Assembly (NCBI GenBank): GCA_004325065.1
Contig: PITI01000286.1
Span: 1 to 15,327 of the forward strand
DNA from: Hamiltosporidium magnivora
Taxonomy: Eukaryota > Microsporidia > Dubosqiidae
Direction: 5' to 3'
Length of the DNA: 15,327 nt
The translations under genes and the position numbers were made by a program. Numbering within the stretch: position 1 is the stretch's first letter; every line of letters starts with the position of its first letter. Under the pieces are notes generated by a model. The model had not been told where the DNA came from. It was given only the letters and a program-made list of their open reading frames with translations, and ran no database searches. Of this stretch, positions 7,986 to 15,327 are shown in pieces.

Positions 7986-8930
7986 TTAAAAAATCAATAA
8001 ACTTATAAGAAGAAATAGAAAACCATTGATATAATTCATTCCATAACAAGAATTTTTTTCATTTTTAGAATCCATTGCTTGTACCAACGAGTCTGACTCT
8101 TCTATATTACTTTCACTGTCAACATTTGTACCTGGATTAGGAAAAACAGGATCAAAATCATCACTTTCGTCTGTTTTAACCTTATCATCTCCATTTTTAT
8201 TCTTTTCTGATTTCTCTAGATTATTCTTAGCCTTTTTACTGCCTTCGTCTTTAAACTCTTCTTCCTCAATATCTTCTTCATTTTTCTTTATAATAGGAAT
8301 TAAATCTGTATTTCGATTGAGTAAAGTAGAATATTTTGTAAGTGTAAATTCTTTATGCTTCAACATTTCAATAAAATTTTCCAATTCACTTACTGACGTA
8401 TCAATCCTTTCTCTAAACACAATAGAGAAATTTTCTATATTTTTATCTAATTGAAGTATTTCATTTTTGACCAAACAAATATAATTTGGAGTTTCTACAT
8501 CTTCAGAATCTATTAAGGGATCTGTTACAATAAATCCCAAATCCTCAGCAATTTGTTTGGATTCGGATGGATGAAAAGATCGAGGAAGACGTAAGAGTAT
8601 AGGTGTGTATCCCGTAAGTTCTTCAAATTCTTTTTTACGACTAATAATAATCTCCTTAATCAAATCTGTATCCAAAGCATATAAATCATCAGTTATTGAT
8701 ATTCCGATTTCAACATTTTTATCTTTTATATTTTTAAAAACATCCAAATTTTTTTTTAGAGAATCTGTACAAAAATGAAAAACAATTGGAACATTCAAAT
8801 TTTCTGATATTTCAAGTATTTTTTCTATTTTATCCGTTGGTCCTTCATCGTAAGAAATTATGGCTTGTCCTACACATTCGGCTTGTATAATGTTAATAAG
8901 TAAGAGAATACTTAATATTAAACTCAACAT
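7986..8930 (-). CDS. Secreted chitin deacetylase-like protein (NodB fold) with degenerate active site and GPI-like tail
   Basis: The 314-residue protein has a cleavable-type signal peptide (1-17, cut likely before Glu18) and a NodB/polysaccharide-deacetylase domain (about 20-195). A charged, low-complexity linker (about 215-300) and a C-terminal hydrophobic segment (303-314, GFLFLLISLLIF) follow, suggesting GPI anchoring. In the family, motif 1 is TFDDGP, motif 2 HxxxH, motif 3 RxPY and motif 5 has a catalytic His. Here motif 1 is SYDEGP (26-31): the base Asp28 is kept but the metal-ligand Asp is Glu29. At motif 2 (SITDDLY, 78-84) both His are gone. Motif 3 is RLPR (114-117), and the motif 5 His is replaced by Arg (about 173). 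It is therefore probably not an active Zn deacetylase. Microsporidian deacetylase-like proteins are associated with the spore or plasma-membrane/chitin-wall interface, so a chitin-binding or structural wall role is plausible. The start is fixed by the signal peptide. Confidence 0.85.
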   Translation of the reverse strand: MLSLILSILLLINIIQAECVGQAIISYDEGPTDKIEKILEISENLNVPIVFHFCTDSLKKNLDVFKNIKDKNVEIGISITDDLYALDTDLIKEIIISRKKEFEELTGYTPILLRLPRSFHPSESKQIAEDLGFIVTDPLIDSEDVETPNYICLVKNEILQLDKNIENFSIVFRERIDTSVSELENFIEMLKHKEFTLTKYSTLLNRNTDLIPIIKKNEEDIEEEEFKDEGSKKAKNNLEKSEKNKNGDDKVKTDESDDFDPVFPNPGTNVDSESNIEESDSLVQAMDSKNEKNSCYGMNYINGFLFLLISLLIF

Positions 8931-8963
8931 AAATTTTATGATTTTCTATTTATTTATACTTTT

Positions 8964-8995
8964 ACGCATAAATTAAACCTTAAATATTTATGCGT
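8964..8995. promoter_or_regulatory. Perfect 10-bp inverted repeat upstream of the deacetylase-like gene
   Basis: ACGCATAAAT (8964-8973) and ATTTATGCGT (8986-8995) are exact inverse complements separated by 12 bases. The pair lies 34-65 bp upstream of the minus-strand start codon at 8930 and overlaps the first unit of the tandem array. The position would suit a dimeric regulator site or a transcript hairpin, but AT-rich DNA often makes inverted repeats; the CGCA core is what makes this one less trivial. Confidence 0.35.
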
Positions 8996-9330
8996 TAATT
9001 AATCTTATATCTTTGACGTTAAAATTGATTTTTTTTGATAAAAACCTTAAATATTTATGCGTTTAATTAATTATAAATCTTTATTTGTTTAAATTTAAAT
9101 TTCAAGGAAAAAGCCTTAAATATTTTACATCCACTTTATTTAATATCTTTATTTGTTTACATTTAAATTCCAAAGAGAAAACCTTAAATATTTATACATC
9201 CACTTTATTTAATATCTTTATTTTTTACATTTAAATTCCAAAGAGAAAACCTTAAATATTTATACATCCACTTTATTTAATATCTTTATTTGCTTAAATT
9301 TGATTTTTTTAATTTAGTAAAAGCCTTAAT
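8975..9330. repeat. Minisatellite array, unit about 68 bp, six iterations
   Basis: The marker CCTTAA occurs at 8978, 9045, 9114, 9182, 9250 and 9324, spaced 67, 69, 68, 68 and 74 bp. In the first five units it is followed by the palindromic TAAATATTTA or a near variant. The units starting at 9114, 9182 and (first half) 9250 are almost identical, sharing ACATCCACTTTATTTAATA and ATTTAAATTCCAAAGAGAAA. The units nearest the gene have diverged and instead carry TTTATGCGTT. The array sits directly upstream of the deacetylase-like gene, ending about 45 bp from its start codon. Confidence 0.85.
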
Positions 9331-12150
9331 TACTAAATAATATTTTCTTTTAAATTTTGAAAAATTTAATGACAAGCATTTATTTTGAAAGTATTTACTG
9401 GATTTAAATCAATTCCCAAAGTAAATTTTACTTTTTTTTTAGAAAAATTACTTGAAAAGAATAAATTAAATTATAAACTACAATTTAATTGATTGTCATT
9501 CATTAAATCAAAAACTTTAAATTATATTTCAATTTAATTGACACTAAAAACATTAATTATCTCAATAAATTAAAATTGAAAATTTATAAAGAAAAAATTA
9601 CATAAAAAATGTAAATAAAGAAAAATAGAGTGAGTAAGAAATAAATCAAACGAGATGTAACAAATAATACTCTATGAAACGAGCCAGAACTACCGACCAG
9701 GAACATTCTCTATTGAATCGTCATCTATAATATCTCTTCGTCAATATCAAAATACATATAAAAAGTCGTATAAATGTTCTATTCTAGATTGTTGCATTCT
9801 TTTCTCTTTGTAATGAAATTAGCGGGTAAATAGCAATTTAAATTATGGAAATTCTTATTATTGACTTACTTTCAAATAAACTGACTTGTAGTAAATATTT
9901 CAACACTCGGTTTTTTGGAAGAAGAAAAGTATAATGACTGCTATTTTTTTTTCTAAAATACGAAAATTTAAAGAAGAATAACATATAAAAACGGATTTGT
10001 TTGGATATATTGCAATTCGACGTTTTCATTTATCAAAATTTCGCATGTGATACAGGATTTATCAGATAAAGAAATATAAGAGAGACAATTATCTGTCACG
10101 AATGGCGAATAAGAGATGTTCATTTCTCCATATAATAGTATTATTTAATCAATTGAACTTTTTACAACAACATGAAAGAATCGTATTTGAGAATCATTAA
10201 AGGAATTAAGAAAATTAAATCGGAAAATCTGTGATTTTACACCAGAGTATCTGATTAATTTAATTTAAATAAATTTTAATATTTAGATAATTGTACATCA
10301 GAACACAAAGATACATGGTCTGATTATCACAAAAAAATATTTATATCCCAGATATATGTTATATGCTTCTGAATGAAAACAAGCTTAAATTTATTTAGTT
10401 TTAAACATAATAAGTATTAGGTTCTTTTATAAAGCTTTCATAAATCTTTTGGAAAAACATCAGTAAGTGAATTTTTTTTTGAAAAGACGTATTAAGAAAA
10501 AATTTTTGTGTATTTATTTATAAACTAAACAAAATTATAAATCACAAGCTTTTGTACTAAAAATAAGAGTTTTAATTGCTATGCTTTAAAAAATTAGTAA
10601 ATAAAAATCGTATGTTTAAGCTATTTCGAGGTCGATATTATTCAAGATTTTGGATAAATTAATTAATTAATACAGCGATAATTCTAAATTCAGTATGGAT
10701 TTTTGTTTTTTTTATTATCAGAAATATTTAAACAGTGATACGCGGGAATTATCACATACTATTTGTATTGAATGATTGTTAAGTCATGTTTTCACTCTTT
10801 TATGAATTCTTAAATATCACTAAGTAGCTTCGTTAATAGAATACTGCAGAAAAATATGTAAATGTGCTTTTTTTTGACAAAAAATTATGAGATTAATCGA
10901 TATTTTTATGATATTCTTAAATTTTTATGTTTCTGAGAAAACCTTGAACCAATAGTTAAATATAAAAATTGCTTAGTTAATGTAAAAAAACCATATATTC
11001 ACTATAAAACTACAAACACATCATATATATAAATGAATAAATTAATCTTTGAATTATGTAAAGTGGTTGTTAGCCTGTATTTGGGAAATTTTGAATGTTT
11101 ATAAACAATTAACTATTAAGGTAAAATATATGTAATTCTTACAATACCATGATCTATTAAAAGTTCTCTTAATAAATACATGGTAGACTTGAATGTAACT
11201 TAATTCGTATCAAACAGGACTATGATTCTTACATTAAGTCATATTAAATTCAATTAATTTAAAACTTGGAAATTTGATAAAGCAGAATATACCAAAAAAT
11301 AAAAATTATATATAATCAAGCACCATAATGATTAAATAAGAAATTCAAATATAATGCTGCTAAAAAAAGATATTGTCTCATTTTATATGTGTTATATATG
11401 AATATATTAAGTTGCAATATATTCAAGACATGTTTTTTACTGGACGATTTCGCTCTTATATCGTGATTGAAGCTTGAGAACAAATGATGTAAAACTTAAA
11501 TTTTCAAAAATAATCTAAAAAAACTAGAATATCCCAGCTACAAATGATGTACTTTAAAACCTCTTTACCATCTTATAATTTCCATGCACTTAAAAATGCT
11601 TAGAAAATAATATAGGGTAGCTAATGGAAAATTGCATGTCATTATTTTGAAGATTAAAACAATAATCCTATGTTGAGTGAAGAAAGTTTTTTAATTCAAA
11701 TTAGATTTCATAAAAAAATTTTCATGAAACAGATAGGCATGTGATATTGTTGATTAGCTATCAAGTAAAGGTACTTTAACTATAGTCTCCGATTTATGGT
11801 ATAAGATCATGCAATATAAGAAAGGTCGATAATTAAACAAGTTATGATTAGATGTGATTATATCGAGGCCTTTTTTCGAAAAAAAAACTTGTAAGGAGAA
11901 GCGTTGTGTCGAGTTTCTTATTGAATGTATTATTTTGTAACACTTGCATAATATGGAGTATATAAAGACTTTGCCACCTCAGAGTGTAATTCTAAATGAG
12001 AAGAAATATTTGAGACTTAGCCGCACGGACAAAGGTTTCTTTCTGGTTGAATAAACCATTATAAGATTTTGAAAATATAAAAGAAAAAATTCAATTAGCA
12101 AAATTTTTCAACAAAATCCAATAGAAATCTCATTCAATGTTATTCAAAAT
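9331..12150. other. Long AT-rich stretch without a recognised gene
   Basis: No frame of convincing length or composition is present on either strand. A 12-bp direct repeat, CAATTTAATTGA, occurs at 9481 and 9530. A less AT-rich patch at 9655-9740 has broken minus-strand coding character that I cannot assign. The right-hand part (from about 11850) may include unrecognisable upstream sequence of the decayed LINE that becomes identifiable near 12190. No tRNA or rRNA was seen. Confidence 0.45.
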
Positions 12151-12189
12151 TTTACACAAAAAATGCGATATTATTGCCGTTTTTACATG

Positions 12190-13660
12190 TCCTTCGAAAA
12201 TCATAAAGAACCAGGAGAATATAAAATTTCACCGAGCTTGTAAAATATGGGAGGTGATAAATTAAACGAAAATATACAAGAACTATTTAAAGTCATTTTA
12301 AAAAAGAAAAAATGCCCGATCAATAGAATTTAAACCTGATAATATCTTTAAATGCGCAAAGAACAAATATTAAATGCGCTAAATATAGAGAAGGATCTCT
12401 GTTAAACATTTCTTATAAATTTTTAAGGTGAATAGTTGCAAATATGTTAGATATATGCGCTGAGAGAATTATCGGGATTATCAATGTAGATTCGGTAAAG
12501 TCAAGTCGACAAAAGATCAAATATCTACAATGAGAATGATATTGAAAAAAATTATCAAATAAAATATTCCTATACCTCAAATTTCCAGATTTTATGCAAG
12601 CCCGTGATAGTATTGATCGTAATACACGTTTAATACTCTTGGTGCTTTTAGAATTCCTAATAAACTGATAAGGATGATGAAATTAACTCTAGCTAAAGCG
12701 AGAGGGAAATATTGACAAGAAAGATACTTCAAATGACTTCGACATATGTTGCGGAGTAAAACGAGGAGCTAAACTATAGTAAATATTATTCGAATTTGCA
12801 ATGTAAAATATTATTAGTAAGCTTAAACCCAATGAAGTCAAATTAAATTTTATAGACGAACCTTAAAAATAGTATGTAGCATAAACCTAGATATCTGCAG
12901 AAACGAAGACTAATAAAACCTTCTCATAGTACTATCGCAAAAAAATAGCAAAGCCGGATTAAAGATTAATTAAAGCAAAACTAAGTATATGGAAATAGCA
13001 TTTCCGCAAGGAACTTGAAAAATACTCTATAAATTGACTCAATAAAGTTCTAAAATGTATTGAGCTTTAAATTTCTCAGAAAATTTGATAAATGAAAAAA
13101 AAAGCAATGAGGAAATTAAAAAACGGATTAAAGCAGGAAAAAGTCTACTTTACGATGCAAAATTTGATTAAATCAAGATATATAAGATGGAATTCAAAAA
13201 AGAATATATCTAGACCTATCATACGAACTGATGTAATGTATAAATCTGATACTTAGGCCATGACAAAAAGAATGAAATACTTTTAGCCAAGTGGGAAACA
13301 AGGATATTTCTAAGAATTCATGCCTCGAAACCCATAAATAATAAGCTAAAAATGCAAACAGACCAAGAAATCTATGATCTCTATCTTGAATCAAATTTGG
13401 TAACAGAAATAAAAAGAGAAAAATTAAGATGACTAGAACATGTAATACGAATACATTCTGATCGAAAGACAAACCAAGCCTATATGTATAAACCCAATAG
13501 CAAAAATAAAAAAGTTAGACTACGGAAAAGAAAATTTATGCAGTAGAAAATGATACTAGGATGCTTAATGTAAAGCGGTGGAAGGAGAAGGTGGGCTAGA
13601 GAAGAAATTCGAAAAATATTCAAGGAGGTTTGGGTGCTTTAAGAGATGTTATGCGCGAAT
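12190..13660 (+). pseudogene. Degenerate RTE/BovB-like LINE reverse transcriptase
   Basis: The remnants keep family order, but in shifting frames and with many stops. They are: ENHKEPGEYKIS (12196-12231, for the usual NNKAPGxDxI), MGGDKLNENIQELFKVILKK (12246-12305), then YQCRFGKVKSTKDQIST (12478-12528, for YQxGFRxGRST.DQI). Next come DSIDRN (12606-12623), LGAFRIPNKLIRMM (12638-12679), TSNDFDICCGVKRGA (12726-12770) and GLKIN-stop-SKTKYMEIA (12954-12998). SNEEIKKRIKAGKS (13103-13144) follows, then the C-terminal connection region with SNLVTEIKREKLR-stop-LEHVIRI (13391-13453). In that last segment the conserved Trp codon TGG has become TGA (13430-13432). The YADD active-site block is not found. 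This is the arrangement of RTE/BovB-like LINEs common in arthropods. The copy is long dead. Exact clade and ends are uncertain, and the upstream endonuclease is not recognisable. Confidence 0.8.
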
Positions 13661-13996
13661 TGTATTAGTAATACTCATAACTTTAATTGGGAATAATGAT
13701 GCTAATACAAGGATTATCTTCTGTGTATATTCAGATAACCTATGTATTTAATTGTGCAAATGAAAATTTCATTAAACAAGACTTTTTAGCATGCTTGTAT
13801 ATCATTAAACATATAAACGTAAAAGATTCATTGACACAATTATACACGACAAAAATATAATAATATTCTATCTGTACTAATTTTTTTTTAATAAATATAG
13901 ATTTAAGTCTTCGAAAAAATTGGAAAATAAAATTTTTAAAATATTCTTGTAAATATAAATGAAAAATAGAGAGGCATCTAGATTAATAAAAATACT
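13661..13996. other. AT-rich flank, no gene
   Basis: The 3' flank of the decayed LINE, possibly including its untranslated tail around 13661-13740. No open frame of interest lies here. Confidence 0.45.
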
Positions 13997-14009
13997 AATT
14001 TGAGACATT
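13997..14009. repeat. Target-site duplication, left copy (13 bp)
   Basis: AATTTGAGACATT is repeated exactly at 14059-14071, on either side of the LINE 3' fragment. Length and exactness fit target-primed reverse transcription. Confidence 0.8.
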
Positions 14010-14058
14010 ACTAAGGGAGGCCAAGGCTCACCCAGAGCTGTAGTGCCAAGGATGAATG
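14010..14058 (+). mobile_element. 49-bp LINE 3'-end insertion (severely 5'-truncated)
   Basis: The insert reads in frame as the last ten codons of a LINE polyprotein, LREAKAHPEL followed by TAG (14012-14044). A short tail with GGATGAATGAAT-type repeats then runs into the target duplication. A GGCCAAGGCTCACC-like end with GAATGA repeats is a familiar 3' end of arthropod LINEs, and short-repeat tails rather than poly-A are known for RTE-type elements. It may belong to the same broad type as the decayed copy at 12190-13660, but the two cannot be aligned here. The exact 13-bp duplications (13997-14009 and 14059-14071) mean it inserted by target-primed reverse transcription, and more recently than the decayed copy formed. 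Confidence 0.78.
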
Positions 14059-14071
14059 AATTTGAGACATT
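14059..14071. repeat. Target-site duplication, right copy (13 bp)
   Basis: An exact repeat of the 13-mer at 13997-14009. Its first AAT also continues the GAAT tail of the insert, so the boundary is ambiguous by a few bases. Confidence 0.8.
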
Positions 14072-14922
14072 TTATTACTTATGATGTCTTTTTAAAATTA
14101 AATTTTTTACTTTCATTTTAATAGAAGTTATAACGCTTGAATTTTTTTTAAATCATAATACCCAAAAAATAATGTAAGATTGGTCTGCTAAATGAGTCAA
14201 GTTATATTAATAGATTTAGTATTACGCTAATCCTATATTAATAATATAGAATTATATTGTATAGAAATATAATCTATATGTATCTTAAAGGGCCCACAAT
14301 TTCAATAAATCGTAAATATATTCTCCCTAAGTATTTAAAAAATTAAGTCGTTTTTTTTTTGATTTGCAGAGTACCAGGAAAGAGACCTATAGACCAAGTG
14401 GAAGATCATAGTACGCAATTATATCATATTAGAACATTAAATTTTTAAATAATTCATACTTTCATTAAACGTAAGAAACATATAGTGAATGTAAGGTAAA
14501 TTAAATTCAAGATATTGTGCCTAAATTATGAAGAAAAATATTAAACCAATTTGAAACTTTATATAGATATCTAATCTAGAGAATTCAGCAAAGAAAAAAT
14601 TCCAGCAATGGATTTTAAGCAAATCATATAGTGATATCACCTACCATCATATAAATTCTAAACATTTTAAATATATAACAGAAGAAATGAAACATATTTA
14701 CCTGAAAAAGTATTAATATGCAATCTTTATTTTCTAAATTTATATTTATGTGAATATAAAATTATAAAAAAAACCTATTAACGTTTTAACTTTATTTATA
14801 AAAATACAAATTATATTTTTAAACTACAAAATTTATAGAAAAAGAAGAAATTTCTAGCGGAACCTATGTCCATAATATATTTAAAATATGGTCTTAATAT
14901 CAAATCCAAAAAAATACAAATT
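14072..14922. other. AT-rich intergenic stretch, no gene seen
   Basis: No long frame, RNA gene or clear repeat. The part nearest 14922 is the 3' flank of the minus-strand coiled-coil gene. Confidence 0.5.
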
Positions 14923-15327
14923 TTAATCTTTTTCATTATTTTCTAATTCTTTGATCTCTCCGATAACTTTATTATATTCTTCTTTCAAAGCAAAAATGGA
15001 TTCTTGAAACCTTTTCTTAAGAATAATATTACTAGCCGTATTAAGAAGTTCTTCTTTGGTTTTTATTTTTTCCTCCAATTCCTTCAACAATTCTTTCTTT
15101 TGTTTTATCTCATCGCTCTCTTCAGTAACAATATTTTTTTCAGATGCAATAAGATTATATTCAAGTTCGGCTGCTAATGATGAGACATCTTCACTTTCTT
15201 CTTTTTGCTCGCCTTCTCCAAATATTAACTCGACACCGACACAATTCTTATCTCTCTCAAGCAATTCCTTGACTCTGTTTTCTATTTCCTCTACCATTTG
15301 TGTTTTTACAACACGTTTTCTAAATCT
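14923..15327 (-). CDS. Acidic coiled-coil protein, C-terminal part (partial at window edge)
   Basis: A Met codon at 15297 would give 124 residues, but the frame stays open for ten more codons (RFRKRVVKTQ) to the window edge, so the true start may lie outside. The visible part is hydrophilic and strongly acidic. After ERDKNCVGVELIFGEGE comes a Glu/Ser-rich stretch, then a Lys/Glu/Leu heptad-like region over roughly the last 60 residues (for example KKELLKELEEKIKTKEELL). That region should form a coiled coil up to the C-terminus ELENNEKD. I do not recognise the family and see no enzymatic motif, signal peptide or membrane segment. Composition and length in AT-rich DNA support a real gene. A role as a complex subunit or cytoskeletal/transport partner would be guesswork. 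Confidence 0.7.
   Translation of the reverse strand, partial: RFRKRVVKTQMVEEIENRVKELLERDKNCVGVELIFGEGEQKEESEDVSSLAAELEYNLIASEKNIVTEESDEIKQKKELLKELEEKIKTKEELLNTASNIILKKRFQESIFALKEEYNKVIGEIKELENNEKD

Noticed and set aside
9838..10029. 63-codon minus-strand frame
   Set aside because: Phe/Lys/Ser-rich, no recognisable motif, and no better than expected by chance for a window this long.
13194..13472. 92-codon minus-strand frame with hydrophobic residues
   Set aside because: Antisense to the connection region of the decayed LINE, whose plus-strand motifs explain the sequence.

Overview
The window is extremely AT-rich eukaryotic DNA with few genes. It best fits a large, transposon-laden microsporidian genome of the kind infecting arthropods. 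Four things point there: the C-terminal part of an R4/Dong-type non-LTR retrotransposon of the sort common in microsporidia, a secreted polysaccharide-deacetylase (chitin deacetylase-like) gene with a GPI-anchor-like tail, a fast-evolving orphan protein, and sparse genes in a sea of AT. The organism call is inference; no rRNA or tRNA is visible to confirm it.

Layout. Bases 1-577 hold the end of an R4-like retrotransposon (restriction-like endonuclease region plus 3' tail), running in from the left edge. A decayed, 5'-truncated copy of the same 3' end lies at 1959-2186. The intervals 578-1958 and 2187-3047 show no gene. A 440-residue orphan with an N-terminal membrane segment is on the minus strand at 3048-4370. 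A possible two-exon gene (119 residues, 95-nt intron) is on the minus strand at 5028-5482. A hAT-like miniature element lies at 5994-6229. A small remnant resembling ISXO2-type transposase starts at 6843, followed by a less AT-rich stretch of unknown nature. The chitin-deacetylase-like gene is at 7986-8930 (minus), with a tandem array of about 68 bp per unit immediately upstream of its start (8975-9330). The stretch 9331-12150 is AT-rich without a recognisable gene.

A heavily mutated LINE of the RTE/BovB-like type occupies about 12190-13660 (plus). Near it, at 14010-14058, is a 49-bp LINE 3' end flanked by a perfect 13-bp target-site duplication. The right edge carries the C-terminal 134 codons of an acidic coiled-coil protein on the minus strand, open to the window end.

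The window is mainly a record of at least four transposon classes (R4-like LINE, RTE-like LINE, hAT and possibly ISXO2). Two or three minus-strand genes sit between them, and nothing suggests the genes form an operon or a shared pathway. The RTE-like and hAT pieces look like families frequent in arthropods, so transfer from the host is a reasonable hypothesis. The strongest gene-level oddity is that the deacetylase-like protein has lost most of its metal-binding and catalytic residues.
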